Assembly: GCF_003633685.1 (NCBI RefSeq)
Contig: NZ_RBKT01000001.1
Span: forward strand, 8,432,001-8,496,000
Direction: 5' to 3'
DNA length: 64,000 nucleotides
From: Micromonospora pisi
Lineage (GTDB): Bacteria > Actinomycetota > Actinomycetes > Mycobacteriales > Micromonosporaceae
Shown here piece by piece: positions 25,844 to 35,600 of this stretch. The stretch's first letter is position 1. Each line of letters opens with the position of its first letter. The position numbers and the translations under genes were made by a program. The notes under the pieces were generated by a model. It saw only the letters and a list, made by a program, of their open reading frames with translations, was not told where the DNA came from and searched no databases.

Positions 25844-27034
25844 TCATCTGCTCACCGGGTCGCCGGCACGGTACACGGCGAGCGGGCGGCGCAGTACCGT
25901 GATGTCGCTCGTCGGGTCGCCGTCCACGACCAGCAGGTCGGCGTCGAATCCGGCACGGACGCGGCCCTTGCGCCCTCCCAGGCCACAGACCTCGGCGCCG
26001 ACCGAGGTGGCTGCGGCGAGGGCGGCGGTGGCGGGTATGCCGCACGCGACGTACTCGACGAGCGTCTCTGGCAGGATCCCGTGTGGCTTCGCCGGGCCGA
26101 GACCCGCGTCCGACCCGGCCAGCAGGCGGACCCCGGCCCGGTGCAGGGTGGCGGCGCCGTCGTGCAGCGCGGCCTCGCTCAGCCCGGCCCGCGCCGCCAT
26201 CGCCACCACCTCCGGCGGCGTGACCACGGCCGGGTCGGTGCCGAGCGTGACACAGACCGCCACGCCGGACGCGGCCAGGCGGTCCGCGATCTCGTCGGGG
26301 ACGTGGGCGCCGGTCGTGGTCACGCACGTGCAGTGCTCGATGCCGTCGACACCGGCGCGCAGCGCCTGCTCGACCGCGCTGAGCGCGTGCGCGTGCGCGG
26401 TCACCGGCAGGCCCAGCTCGTGCGCCCGGGTCACCGCCGCGGTCAGCTCCTGGTCGGTGAACTGCGGCCGGGTGGTGTCGGTGCCGGGGGTGAACACCCC
26501 GCCGCTGGCCATGACCTTCACCAGGTCGGCGCCGGCCGCCGCCCGCAGCCGTACGGCCTCGCGGATCCCGTCGACGCCGCTCGCCTCGCCCCCCATCGAC
26601 CAGCAGTGCCCACCGACGCTGGTGACCGGCGCGCCCGACCCCACCACCGTTGGCAGGCCTTCGCGCACCTCCCGGTCCCGCCACCGGAGCACGGCGTCGC
26701 GCCGGTCGCCCAGGTCCCGTACGGTCGTGACGCCGGCCGCCAGGTGCGCGCGCAGCGACGCCTCGATGACCGCGTCGAGGTCCGTCTCGGGACGTTCGGC
26801 GAGCCGGCCGAGCGCGTCGAGCCGGGCATCGGCGCACAGGTGCACGTGCGCGTCGACCAGGCCGGGCAGCACGGTGCCGTCCGGCTCCTCGCGTACCGGC
26901 CACCCCTCCGGCGCCTCGGCCCAACCCCGGTGCACCTCGGCGATGTGCCCGTCGTCCAGCAGGACCAGCACCCCGCCGTCCACGAGCCGCTCGCCGTCGA
27001 ACATTCGCGCCGCCCGGACAGCGTGCTGCGTCAT
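25844..27034 (-). CDS. Metal-dependent amidohydrolase (imidazolonepropionase/prolidase-like)
   Basis: 396 residues. Metal ligands of the amidohydrolase barrel are visible: His63 and His65 in GLVDAHVHL, Lys in ADLVKVMASGG, His in VTAHAHA, His in DGIEHC, and Asp in LLAGSDAGLG. The composite N- and C-terminal beta domain ends with RKGRVRAGFDADLLVVDGDP. Relatives hydrolyse imidazolonepropionate, Xaa-Pro dipeptides or organophosphates. No signal peptide is seen. Its ATG overlaps the stop of the membrane protein gene upstream (ATGA), so the two are translationally coupled. Confidence 0.92.
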   Translation of the reverse strand: MTQHAVRAARMFDGERLVDGGVLVLLDDGHIAEVHRGWAEAPEGWPVREEPDGTVLPGLVDAHVHLCADARLDALGRLAERPETDLDAVIEASLRAHLAAGVTTVRDLGDRRDAVLRWRDREVREGLPTVVGSGAPVTSVGGHCWSMGGEASGVDGIREAVRLRAAAGADLVKVMASGGVFTPGTDTTRPQFTDQELTAAVTRAHELGLPVTAHAHALSAVEQALRAGVDGIEHCTCVTTTGAHVPDEIADRLAASGVAVCVTLGTDPAVVTPPEVVAMAARAGLSEAALHDGAATLHRAGVRLLAGSDAGLGPAKPHGILPETLVEYVACGIPATAALAAATSVGAEVCGLGGRKGRVRAGFDADLLVVDGDPTSDITVLRRPLAVYRAGDPVSR

Positions 27035-28074
27035 CGGCCCTCCCCTTTGAGCTCAACCGTTCCGGCCAGACTCTCAGCTGACGGCGCCCGCGAACACGGG
27101 GCCCTGGTCAGCGTGTAATACGACGCGGAAGCCACCAGCAGTCCGATGCCCCAGAATGTGTATCCCAACATCTCAAGCAGCAACGGCAGCAACGGACCAC
27201 CGAAGTCACCGCGAATCCAGGCGGTCATACCGGCGATGCCGAAGTACGCGGTCAGGCTCGCTCCGATGAACAGCCCGACGCCGAGTACCGGCCACCGGGG
27301 CACCGCCCGCCCGCGCAGCGGGCCCAGCCACGCCGGCCAGAGCCGGCCCCAGCGGTGCACCAGAGCCAGCGGCAGCATCGTGCCGGCCAGGCTCATCAAC
27401 GCGAGGAAGACCACCATCGCGGTCCAGGAGAATTCGTTCGCTTTGCTCGCCGCCGACGGCCACCGGCCCGCGACCGTGTCGTCCAACCACACGCTCATCC
27501 GCGCCAGGAACCCACCGATGGCGAGGTAGGCGCCAGCATAGGCCCAGCCGGGAGATTTCTCCTCCCGACGCTCCGGCGACCTGCCGTGGACCCGCCCACA
27601 GGACTCGCACGGATGCGCGGCCAGGCGTCGCTCGCGCGCGGCAATGACCAGGCAGAAGACGCCACCAGTGGCGCCGCTACCGGTGGCCAGCAGGCTGACC
27701 ACCTTGTCGGTGCCACCGCCCTCGAACAGAAGTGACACGATGATGACCGGAAAGAGGAACGAGTACACGCACAGGGCGACGCCCGCAGCGGCGTTGAGAC
27801 CGGCGAGCACGTAGTGGCGGGTGTCGCTCAGTCCTCGACGGGCGCCCGGTACGACGGCCGCGCAGCCGAGCAAGGCGACCGCGGCAATGACCACGGGAAC
27901 CCATCCGCCGGGGAAGTAGGATTCTCTGCCCATCAGGAAACGCGGCGCACCGCCGATGGCCCATTGCAGGTGGACCAGCGCGTAAGCGGCCTGCCACGCC
28001 ACTGCGAAGAGCCCGAACCTGCTCGCCGGTCCGCCGGCGACACCTGCGGGCCGACCCAGGACATCGGCGTTCAT
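27031..28074 (-). CDS. Polytopic membrane protein of unknown function
   Basis: 347 residues from ATG 28074 with about eight hydrophobic helices (e.g. VPVVIAAVALLGCAAVV, VVSLLATGSGATGGVFCLV, WPVLGVGLFIGASLTAYF). Between helices there is a cytoplasmic loop with CESCGRVH, which could bind a metal. No transporter family is recognised; the layout resembles NYN/DUF-type actinobacterial membrane proteins. It overlaps the amidohydrolase by four bases, so the pair probably acts together, for example in handling a substrate at the membrane. Confidence 0.8.
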   Translation of the reverse strand: MNADVLGRPAGVAGGPASRFGLFAVAWQAAYALVHLQWAIGGAPRFLMGRESYFPGGWVPVVIAAVALLGCAAVVPGARRGLSDTRHYVLAGLNAAAGVALCVYSFLFPVIIVSLLFEGGGTDKVVSLLATGSGATGGVFCLVIAARERRLAAHPCESCGRVHGRSPERREEKSPGWAYAGAYLAIGGFLARMSVWLDDTVAGRWPSAASKANEFSWTAMVVFLALMSLAGTMLPLALVHRWGRLWPAWLGPLRGRAVPRWPVLGVGLFIGASLTAYFGIAGMTAWIRGDFGGPLLPLLLEMLGYTFWGIGLLVASASYYTLTRAPCSRAPSAESLAGTVELKGEGR

Positions 28075-28507
28075 GACAGCATCACCATGGCCGCAGTCTC
28101 CCGGCCCCACCTTTGACAGCGCTGAGAGAACCTGAGGCGCTGCTCAGCCGGCGGTCACTGCCGCCTACAGGGTAGACAGCCGGTTGGGTGGGGCGGTCGA
28201 CGTGCTGATGGAGCCATCGGAGCACGATTCGCCCGGCCCGAACCGCGGCACCGGGTTCGGGTTCGTAAGCGGGCGGCTGGCACCAGCCGAGAGAGTCGCA
28301 TGGGCGCCGTCCGGACGCTGGCGTCATGTCGGGCGACGAGCGCCTCGCGGCTGTTAGCGCGTTGAGCGGATGAGCTTGCCGGATCGCGTGGACCAGCAGC
28401 TCTTGAAGGGGCGCGGGGTTGTTAGGATGTCGTCCGCATTCGCGGTCGGCTCACAGGGGCTCAACCGGTTCGTCGGGGTCGGCGGCGGACTCGGTAGGCT
28501 TCCCGCC
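28075..28507. other. Intergenic stretch without a recognised gene
   Basis: About 430 bases between diverging genes. The last ~80 codons before 28508 are in frame with the downstream hypothetical gene, so part may be its N-terminus. No operator or relic was recognised. Confidence 0.4.
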
Positions 28508-29032
28508 GTGACCGCCCCAGACCTGCCTGTGTTCGCCCTCGACCTACACGTCGTGGCCGACCACGGCCAGATATACATCTACTCCGAGGCCGCGCTCGAC
28601 CAGGAGAACGACGACCTCTATGAGGACGCGTTCGACGACGCGACCGACAACGAGCGGTTTGTGGGCACAGGGGGAGGCCTGGTCGTCCTGGTGACGCCAG
28701 GCACGCGGAACGCGCGTACGCCTATGTGCGTGCAGGTCTGGGCCGCCGAGCCGACCGCCGACACCGAGAGGTGGTCGCACGAGGTCGACATCGACTTGGA
28801 CGTCCCGGACGGACGGCTGGTGTTCTGTGCGTCCGGCTTCGCCGAGGAGATTCCGGTCGAGATTCCCGCAGGCAGCTACCGGGCGCGTGTTTCCGGTGCC
28901 GGCTATCTGGAGAGGGGCGACGCTGGCGCGGACGGTGACGACTACTACCGCCTTCAGTTCTGGCCGCGCTTGACGGACGCCGATCCCGTCCTGCGTAAGT
29001 ACTGGCCAGGCTGGGCAGGCTACAACGATTGA
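28508..29032 (+). CDS. Hypothetical cytoplasmic acidic protein
   Basis: 174 residues from GTG 28508 (VTAPDLPVFALDLHVVADHG); ATG 28427 in the same frame is an alternative. It is acidic and beta-rich: IYIYSEAALDQENDDLYED, EVDIDLDVPDGRLVFCASG, IPVEIPAGSYRARVSGAGYL, DYYRLQFWPR. This pattern recalls small actinobacterial proteins predicted as competence/immunity-like (ComJ- or Imm-type), but I cannot assign a family. It stands alone, with no toxin gene adjacent. Confidence 0.7.
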   Translation: MTAPDLPVFALDLHVVADHGQIYIYSEAALDQENDDLYEDAFDDATDNERFVGTGGGLVVLVTPGTRNARTPMCVQVWAAEPTADTERWSHEVDIDLDVPDGRLVFCASGFAEEIPVEIPAGSYRARVSGAGYLERGDAGADGDDYYRLQFWPRLTDADPVLRKYWPGWAGYND

Positions 29033-29402
29033 CGCGCACCGGCTCGTCAGCCGCGTGACCGGACCAGGTGTACTGCCCGGCACGTTGGTCGGGATTGTGT
29101 GCGACACGATCTGATGTCGTAGGCGGGTGAAGGCCTCCGGTTGCGGAGTGGAGCTGTCCGGGAACCGCTCCGGCAGCAGGAGGCTTCGTGTTCCACGCTA
29201 CCGGTGCCGGGTCAACCGCCTGTCGCACATCGACCGGGCCACCGGTGGACCCGCCCGCCGCACCAGAGTCCGAAGCACCCACTACGAGCCCAATGGAGCG
29301 GTGGCGTACCGGGTAGGCGACCAGAACGTGCGACGTGCGCTCCAGGCGGTGCTGGACGATCTGGCGCGGTTGAGCGACGCGGCTTCTGGCGCATCTTTCG
29401 TG
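29033..29402. other. Convergent intergenic region, nothing certain
   Basis: About 370 bases. A plus-strand frame near 29,280-29,400 reads NGAVAYRVGDQNVRRALQ and could be a decayed gene end. There is no family match and no start. Confidence 0.35.
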
Positions 29403-30707
29403 TCAATGCGCCTGATCATGAGTCGAATCTGGTGTTGGAAGGGTCCGTCCCAGCCGACCGAGCGGAGACATGACCATGAACACCGGGGACAGCATCATGC
29501 CGGCGGCGGCGATGAGCAGAGCGGTGCGTAGCCCCCAACGATCGGCGAGGAGACCGCCGAGCAGTGCGCCTAGTGGACTCATGCCCATGCCCGCGAAGGT
29601 GATTGTCGCGGCGACGCGGCCTTGCATGAAGTCGGGAGTGACGGCCTGCCGGACGGCCATGATGGTGACGTTGATCAGTTGGCCGGAGGCGCCGGCCGTC
29701 AGGTTGATCGCGATGAGTGCGCAGATGGCGGTCCATGAGCTGCCACGCAACGCGGACAGGCAGAGCATCACTCCGTTGCCGATCACCGCTGCCACGACGA
29801 GCACCGGACCGTAGCCCAGGCGGCTCGGCAGCCGCGCGGCGAGCAGCGCGCCCACGAGCGCGCCCGGCCCCGTCGCGGCGAGCGCCAGTCCGATGACGGT
29901 GCCGGACAGGTGCAGTTCCCGTGGAAGAAAGAGCAGGTACGCGGTCATCAGGGCAGCGAAGGACAACTGGAACGCCGCCGAGGCGAGGCACACGGTGCGG
30001 AGCAAACCGTTGCCGGCGACAAAACGGAGGCCCTCGAGGATCTGTCGCCACATCCGCCGAGGGCCGCCCGGGTGCTGCGGGACCGATTCGTGATCGCGGA
30101 CATGGGCGATGGCCAGGAACGATGCCCCGAAGAACAGGGCGCTGGACGCGGCGGCGAACGGCGCCGACAGCAACGACGTCATCGCCCCTCCGAGGGCGGG
30201 ACCGCCCATCTGGGCCGCGGACCGGCTCGCTTCGATCGCGCTGTTGCCCTGCAGCAGCTGATCGCGCTTCACCAGGCGCACCAGAGAGGCTTGGTAGGCC
30301 ACGTTGAAGAACACCGACAGAACCCCGACAGCGAAGGCGGAGGCCAGCAGCACCGGCAGGCCGAGAGCGCTGGTGACGGCGACCACGGCGACTGCGCTCA
30401 GTGCCAGGGCGCGGCCGAGGTCCGACAGCACCATGACGGTAGGGGTCTGCCACTTGTCCACCCACACCCCGACGAACAGCGTGAGCAGCAGTTGCGGTGC
30501 CTGCTCCACGGCGCGTAGGACGCCCAGTTGGCCCGCGTCGACGTTCAGTGTCAGGACGGCGATCAGCGGGAGGACCACCAGGCTCGCTTGTTCGCCCAAC
30601 TGCGAGGCTGTCTGGCCTGCCCACAGGCTGCGGAAGTCGGAGTTGCGCCACAGGCTCGGTGCGACGGATCGAGCGGAATCGGAGAAGGCGGAGGAACCGG
30701 ACAGCAC
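29403..30707 (-). CDS. MFS exporter (macrolide/enterobactin-exporter-like)
   Basis: 434 residues from GTG 30707 with AAGGGG 5 bases upstream. About twelve membrane helices; the N-terminal signature SLWRNSDFRSLWAGQTASQLGEQ is shared by the MFS_3/MFS_5 exporters. GVWVDKWQTPTVMVLSDLGRAL is the loop 2-3 motif A variant. ADRWGLRTALLIAAAGM lies in the second half. Such proteins expel drugs, siderophores or metabolites by proton antiport. It is divergent from a glycosyltransferase gene; a palindrome sits ~40 bases upstream of its start. Confidence 0.9.
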   Translation of the reverse strand: MLSGSSAFSDSARSVAPSLWRNSDFRSLWAGQTASQLGEQASLVVLPLIAVLTLNVDAGQLGVLRAVEQAPQLLLTLFVGVWVDKWQTPTVMVLSDLGRALALSAVAVVAVTSALGLPVLLASAFAVGVLSVFFNVAYQASLVRLVKRDQLLQGNSAIEASRSAAQMGGPALGGAMTSLLSAPFAAASSALFFGASFLAIAHVRDHESVPQHPGGPRRMWRQILEGLRFVAGNGLLRTVCLASAAFQLSFAALMTAYLLFLPRELHLSGTVIGLALAATGPGALVGALLAARLPSRLGYGPVLVVAAVIGNGVMLCLSALRGSSWTAICALIAINLTAGASGQLINVTIMAVRQAVTPDFMQGRVAATITFAGMGMSPLGALLGGLLADRWGLRTALLIAAAGMMLSPVFMVMSPLGRLGRTLPTPDSTHDQAH

Positions 30708-31116
30708 AGAGACCCCTTGGATGGCCGCGGACGAGGTTCACCTGCCGTCGTACGACGAACGCACTGACGGTGCGGGTGGGAAGGCTCGCTGTGCCGCACT
30801 ATTCAGGGGCAGCACGCGATGACAGGCCGATCACGGCCAAGACGTCAACGCGCGCTCGAACGACCGACCATGTCTCAGCTCCTTGTGGGGTCACCTGCCG
30901 TGCCCGACCCTAGCGTCGGCGGCCCTCCCAGGGAATCGGATTGTTCTCGGCAAGCGTTCCCGACGGTTCCAAGGTCTGGCCGCCCCCGGCGTAGCGGCGG
31001 GTGCCCTGCGGTCCCGGTCCACATGAATCGTTTCTCAGGCCGGCCTCATGGCGGGCTCACACGTGATCGGCATTGTCGGGAGTGTCCGAAGCCACCGACA
31101 CGTGGACGGGAAAATT
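30708..31116. other. Divergent promoter region
   Basis: About 410 bases between the MFS and glycosyltransferase genes. Only the palindrome at 30746-30757 stands out. Confidence 0.4.
30746..30757. promoter_or_regulatory. Palindrome upstream of the MFS gene
   Basis: CGTCGTACGACG is a perfect 12-bp palindrome 39 bases from the MFS start, a usual repressor position. No adjacent regulator gene is present. Confidence 0.35.
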
Positions 31117-33033
31117 ATGGAAACCGCTCACGCCCCTGCTCGTCGTAACGAACCTGTGGGCATGGCCGATTCCGGGCCTACGGACATCCGACCAGTCGAC
31201 GTTGCCATGCCGAGGCATCGTCCGCAGCGGCAGGCGGTGGCGCCCCGCCCCTCACCGGCCGCGACCGTGCCGCGACGGCAGGGGGAGTCGCTCCGGTTGC
31301 CGGGGTTCCGTTGGTGGATGCCGGGGCTCGTCGTCCTGGTGGCGGCCGTGGGTCTCCTGCTCCATTCCGCCACGCCCGACACCGATCGGATCAAGGTGGG
31401 CAGTGCGGGCTGGTGGACGCTCACCACCGTGCTGCACCTACCGATGCTCGTGATCCTGATCTTTCTGGTCGGCGGGCTGATCGAGCGCTTCGGCTACTTC
31501 TGGCGGGGGCGTGTACCAACGATGCCCGGCCGGCTGCCATCGCTGCTCCCGACGGTGTGCGTACAACTGCCGATGTTCAACGAGCACGCCGTGGCACGGC
31601 GGGCGATCGAAGCCGCCTGCGCCCTGATGTGGCCGGCGGGCCGCCTCACCGTGCAGATACTCGACGACTCCACCGACGAGGACACCCGGGCCTTGGTCGA
31701 GAGGACCTGTGCGGACCTCCGGGCGGCCACCGGCGTCGACTGCTACGTGCTACACCGGGTCGATCGCCAGGGCTACAAGGCCGGTGCTCTGGAGGCGGGC
31801 CGGCGGCGTACGGACGCGGAGTTCCTCGTGATCTTCGACGCCGATTTCATTCCATCCCGCGACTACCTGCTGCGCGTGATCCCGCACTTCTACCTACCCG
31901 ACGGCACGCCGGACGACGGTCTCGCGCTCGTGCAGGCGCAGTGGGGACATCTGAACCATGACGAGTCCGCGCTGACCCGTGCACAGTCGCTCTGGGTCGA
32001 CGACCATCACACGTTGCAGATGTCGTGGCGGTCGGCGATGTGGCGGTTCGTGAACTTCACCGGCACCGCCGGCGTCTGGCGGGCCTCGGCCATCGAGGCG
32101 GCCGGTGGATGGCGGGCGGCGAGCCTCGTAGAGGACTGTGAGCTGAGCTTTCGCCATCTCTTCGCCAACTATCGCACCGCGTTCGTCAAGGACGTTGTGG
32201 TACCGGCGGAGCTGCCGGCGACCTACACGGCGTACAAGGCCCAGCAGAGGCGTTGGACACAGGGGTGGGTGCAACTGCAGCGGCTGCACCTGGCGACACT
32301 GGCGTTCCGATTCGAGTGCACATGGCCCCGACGGATCCATCTCCTCTACCACATGAGCATCTCGTGGCAGTGGCCCGCGTGGGCGATCTGGATCAGCTTG
32401 CTGCCCTTCCTGATCGTCAACGGCCTCTGGTTCGGTGCGTTCGGCGCCGCGGCCGGACTCGGTCTGTACATGCTGCCCTGCGCGCTGTGGACCATCGCGG
32501 CCACGACCATCGCCTCCCTTGAGACCAGGCACGTTCATCCCGAACGGCCCACACTGACGACCTTTCTCCGACGGGTCGGGCGCGTTGTGCCGTACCTCGT
32601 GATCAACACGGGCATGCTTCCGCACCAGTTCAGCGCCTTCTGCGAGGGACTGTTCGGTCCCCTGCACAGCGAGTTCGAACGCACTCCGAAGACCGCCACG
32701 ATCACCGCGCCGTCCGGGGCGGGCGGCTCCGCCGGGTCAGCGGTCGCGCCGGAGGCACGGGCCGCCGGGAGGCGTTACAACGTCCGGGTCCACTGGCCGT
32801 ACGTGCTGACCGAAGCGTTCTTCGTCGCGTACCAGTTGGCGTGGTCGGTGCTCTTCGCCACCCAGGGACTGCTCCTGTGCGCCCTCGGTGCGGTGATCGT
32901 GGCCGGCTGCGTCCTTGCTCTCGCATACTTCTACGGCGACCACGCCGGCAAGGTCTGCTTCGTCGTCGACAAAGCCGCAGTACGTTCCCTCCTCGGCGCC
33001 GCGACCCACAGACCGCCGTCCGGTCAGCGGTAG
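31117..33033 (+). CDS. Membrane glycosyltransferase family 2 (cellulose synthase-like)
   Basis: 638 residues from ATG 31117 (GGACGGGA upstream; ATG 31162 also possible). Two N-terminal helices (about 68-86 and 103-121) precede a GT-A domain: ILDDSTDED (Asp183-184), VIFDADF (Asp241 and 243), NFTGTAGVWR, LVEDCELSF (Asp340) and QQRRWTQGW (376-384). These are the D, DxD, TED-like and Q(Q/R)xRW motifs of processive synthases. About five further helices follow. The closest pattern is the CslA/glucomannan- or BcsA-like group without a PilZ domain. It probably makes an extracellular beta-glycan. No partner genes adjoin. Confidence 0.88.
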   Translation: METAHAPARRNEPVGMADSGPTDIRPVDVAMPRHRPQRQAVAPRPSPAATVPRRQGESLRLPGFRWWMPGLVVLVAAVGLLLHSATPDTDRIKVGSAGWWTLTTVLHLPMLVILIFLVGGLIERFGYFWRGRVPTMPGRLPSLLPTVCVQLPMFNEHAVARRAIEAACALMWPAGRLTVQILDDSTDEDTRALVERTCADLRAATGVDCYVLHRVDRQGYKAGALEAGRRRTDAEFLVIFDADFIPSRDYLLRVIPHFYLPDGTPDDGLALVQAQWGHLNHDESALTRAQSLWVDDHHTLQMSWRSAMWRFVNFTGTAGVWRASAIEAAGGWRAASLVEDCELSFRHLFANYRTAFVKDVVVPAELPATYTAYKAQQRRWTQGWVQLQRLHLATLAFRFECTWPRRIHLLYHMSISWQWPAWAIWISLLPFLIVNGLWFGAFGAAAGLGLYMLPCALWTIAATTIASLETRHVHPERPTLTTFLRRVGRVVPYLVINTGMLPHQFSAFCEGLFGPLHSEFERTPKTATITAPSGAGGSAGSAVAPEARAAGRRYNVRVHWPYVLTEAFFVAYQLAWSVLFATQGLLLCALGAVIVAGCVLALAYFYGDHAGKVCFVVDKAAVRSLLGAATHRPPSGQR

Positions 33034-33342
33034 GGCGCGCGGCCAGCCGGCTCTGGTCCACCTCGGACACGTACCAATACCCCACGGTGCGCATTGAGAT
33101 CAATCTCGGTGCGCACCGTTTGTGTTTCCGGGTGGTAGGTCAGTCGGAGTACGAGTTGTCGGTAGACCTCGGCCTTGTCGGCGGGGTCGGCGTCGCGAAG
33201 CACGGTGACGATGTCGCCGAGTGCCTGCACGAGGGACGTGATCTCTGTGCGGCTCATTCGTCTGGGTGTTGTGCGTGTAGGTCGGCTTCGGTGCGGGTGC
33301 GTTCGGCCTGGGCGCGACCTGAGGCGATTGCCGAGATGCCCG
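33024..33342 (-). pseudogene. C-terminal remnant of a large serine recombinase
   Basis: Two minus frames join to give the end of a resolvase/large serine recombinase. ISAIASGRAQAERTRTEADL (the coiled-coil helix) is followed after a frameshift near 33260 by MSRTEITSLVQALGDIV, then LRDADPADKAEVYRQL, LRLTYHPETQTV and a RGVLVRVRGG tail. The catalytic domain is absent. Its end overlaps the last bases of the glycosyltransferase gene. Confidence 0.7.
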
Positions 33343-33375
33343 GTGGGTACTGGCATCCCGTCGGTACCTGCGCGA

Positions 33376-33878
33376 TGGCCCAGCCTGCACGCCCAGTTGG
33401 CCGCTCTGCCCTGGCGGGCCATTGCGGACGCTGACCGTGACACCGACCGCGGCCACGGCCGCCGGGAGATCCGTACCCTGAAGATCGTGTCCGTCTCGAC
33501 CGGGATCGGCTTCCCGAACGCCGCCCAAGCCTTGCAGATCCGACGCGACAGACGCCGACTCGACCAGCCGAAACGCTTCACCACAGAGACCGTCTACGCG
33601 ATCACCGACCTGCTCGCGCACCAAGCTCGGCCTGCGCAACTGGCCGCCTGGATCCGCGGCCACTGGTCGATCGAAAACAAGGTGCACTGGATCCGCGACG
33701 TCACCTACGACGAAGACCGCTCCCAGATCCGCACCGGCAACGGCCCCAGGTCATGGCAACCCTGCGCAACGCCGCCATCAGCGCCCTCCGACTGACTGGC
33801 GTCACCAACATCGCCGCCGCCACCCGCCACCACGCCCGCGACAGCAACCGACCACTGGCCCTACTCGGCATCACCTGA
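33376..33878 (+). pseudogene. ISAs1-family transposase, 5'-truncated and frameshifted
   Basis: The sequence reads SLHAQLAALPWRAI, then RGHGRREIRTLKIVSV, TETVYAITDLLAHQARP, HWSIENKVHWIRDVTYDEDR and QIRTGNG. After a one-base shift near 33748 it continues VMATLRNAAISALRLTG and ends NRPLALLGIT. This is the C-terminal half of ISAs1/DDE transposases. The N-terminal part and inverted repeats are missing, so the element is dead. Confidence 0.8.
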
Positions 33879-34167
33879 GGACTTTGCCGGGGCACCGGGC
33901 GTGCAGCTGGCACGGGCGTGTATTCCCTGACCATCGACCTGCGACAACGAGTACGCATTCTCGACGACAGCCGCGCCGCTGACCTGCCATGCCTCGGCGC
34001 CTTGCGACCTGGGACACGCAAGCACTGGGCCAACACACGCTCAACTGGTCACCGAGATAGAGGTCGCAGCGCTCCCTGACCATAAGTAACGTAACAGCGA
34101 TCTTGGCGTGGCGCTATCGGGCACGCGACCGACTGCGCAGGTCAGCGGCCATGGCTATGGTCGTCCG

Positions 34168-35043
34168 ATGCCTACTCACAAGATCACTGCCGCTTCGGCG
34201 GGTACGTGGACGCTCGGCGACCTGACCGTCAACCGGATCGGATTCGGCGCGATGCGACTGACGGGCAGCGCCGCCTTCGACCTCGGCACGCCAAGCAACC
34301 GCGACCGGGTCATCGGCGTGCTGCGCCGTGCGGTCGAGCTGGGCGTGAACCACATCGACACCGCAGCGTTCTACTTCTCCCCGCTGCGCTCGGCCAACGA
34401 GCTGATCAACCGGGCGCTGGCGCCGTACCCCGACGATTTGGTCATCACCACGAAGGTTGGCCCCGGCCGGGATCCGTCCGGCGAGTGGCTGCCACTGGCC
34501 CGGCCGGATCAACTACGTGGGCAGGTCGAGGAGAACCTGCGCCAGCTCGGCCGCGACCACCTGGACGTGGTGAACCTGCGCCAACACGGCCTCGACTCGA
34601 TCGCCGAGCACTTCGGTGCGCTTGCCGAACTGCGCGACGCCGGCCTGGTCCGGCATCTGGGCATCTCCAATGTCCGCCCGCACCATCTCGCACAGGCCCA
34701 GGCGATCGCCCCCGTCGTGTGCGTGCAAAACGCGTACGGCATCGACAACCGCACCAGCGACCAAACCCTCCGCACGTGCGGCGAGCAGGGCATCGCGTTC
34801 GTACCATTCTTCGCGATCGTAGGTGACGAACGTGAGGCCGGCGGTGTCGCCCAAAACGACGCGGTCCTCGCAATCGCACGTGCACACGGCGTCTCGCCCG
34901 CGCAGGTCCGGATCGCCTGGACGCTGAGTCGCGGGCCGCACGTGTTGGCCATCCCGGGTACGGGCAACCCGGATCACCTGGTCGAGAACCTGGCCGCCGG
35001 GGCACTTCGCCTGTCCCCGGACGAGCTTGCCAGCCTCGAATAG
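34168..35043 (+). CDS. Aldo/keto reductase
   Basis: 291 residues from ATG 34168. It has the barrel of AKR proteins: LTVNRIGFGAMRLTG, VNHIDTAAFYFSPLRSANELI (catalytic Asp and Tyr), LVITTKVG (catalytic Lys), HLDVVNLRQHG (His position), LVRHLGISNVRPHHL, and VLAIPGTGNPDHLVENL for NADP(H) binding. It probably reduces aldehydes or ketones in the cytosol and belongs to the group often called oxidoreductase YdbC/PdxI-like. Flanked on both sides by transposase relics, so it may have arrived with them. Confidence 0.9.
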   Translation: MPTHKITAASAGTWTLGDLTVNRIGFGAMRLTGSAAFDLGTPSNRDRVIGVLRRAVELGVNHIDTAAFYFSPLRSANELINRALAPYPDDLVITTKVGPGRDPSGEWLPLARPDQLRGQVEENLRQLGRDHLDVVNLRQHGLDSIAEHFGALAELRDAGLVRHLGISNVRPHHLAQAQAIAPVVCVQNAYGIDNRTSDQTLRTCGEQGIAFVPFFAIVGDEREAGGVAQNDAVLAIARAHGVSPAQVRIAWTLSRGPHVLAIPGTGNPDHLVENLAAGALRLSPDELASLE

Positions 35044-35099
35044 CGATGCCCACCCCGCTACCCACATGCAGTGCGCATCTTCACCAACCACTTCAAGCC

Positions 35100-35320
35100 G
35101 GACACCCCACACGACTTTGCCGGGGCCCTGGGCCAGTTCCCAGTTGGACCAGTGCGACAGGCCGGTCACCTCTGGTGGGGTCGTCCGGGTCAGGGCGAGG
35201 ATCCGTGCCCGCACCGGGCCGGGCACGACGGTCGGTTTACCTGGTTGGGGCCGGTCGGCGAGACCAGCCAGGCCAGAAGCGTGGTAGCGGGCCAACCCGG
35301 AAATGTACGCCGCGATCGAC
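35100..35320 (-). pseudogene. IS630-family transposase N-terminal remnant
   Basis: The minus frame gives ISGLARYHASGLAGLADRP, QPGKPTVVPGPVRARILAL and TRTTPPEVTGLSHWSNWELA. This is the helix-turn-helix and linker of IS630-type transposases (GLxGLxDRPRxGRP). The DDE domain is missing on both sides. Confidence 0.65.
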
Positions 35321-35394
35321 GCTGGGAAGGCCCGACCGGTCAGAGCGAAGATCAGCGACTTCAACACTACGAGGGCGTCTGGTGGATGCCCCGC

Positions 35395-35600
35395 CCCGAC
35401 GGCCACGGTTGGCAACAGGTCACCGACCCGCTGTTCAGCAACGACTTCACCTGGAGCCGGACCGTCTGTGGGTCACTCACATAACCGAACACCCACCCGG
35501 GAGGGCAAGGCCTACTGCGCCGTAGTTCTGGGCACCTACTCACGGAAGGCCGTCGGCTGGTCCATCGACGTCGCCCAGACCGCGACGCTGCCGACGGGGA
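35395..35600 (+). pseudogene. IS3-family transposase (OrfB) internal remnant
   Basis: One frame gives LEPDRLWVTHITEHP; a shift then leads to TREGKAYCAVVLGTYSRKAVGWSID. This is the first Asp region of the rve integrase core of IS3-like elements (xLWVTDITEHPTREGKVYCAVVLD). Flanking parts of the gene are lost. Bases 35601-35911 contain a CTGTCGGC/GCCGACAG palindrome (35668-35685) and no gene. Confidence 0.65.
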
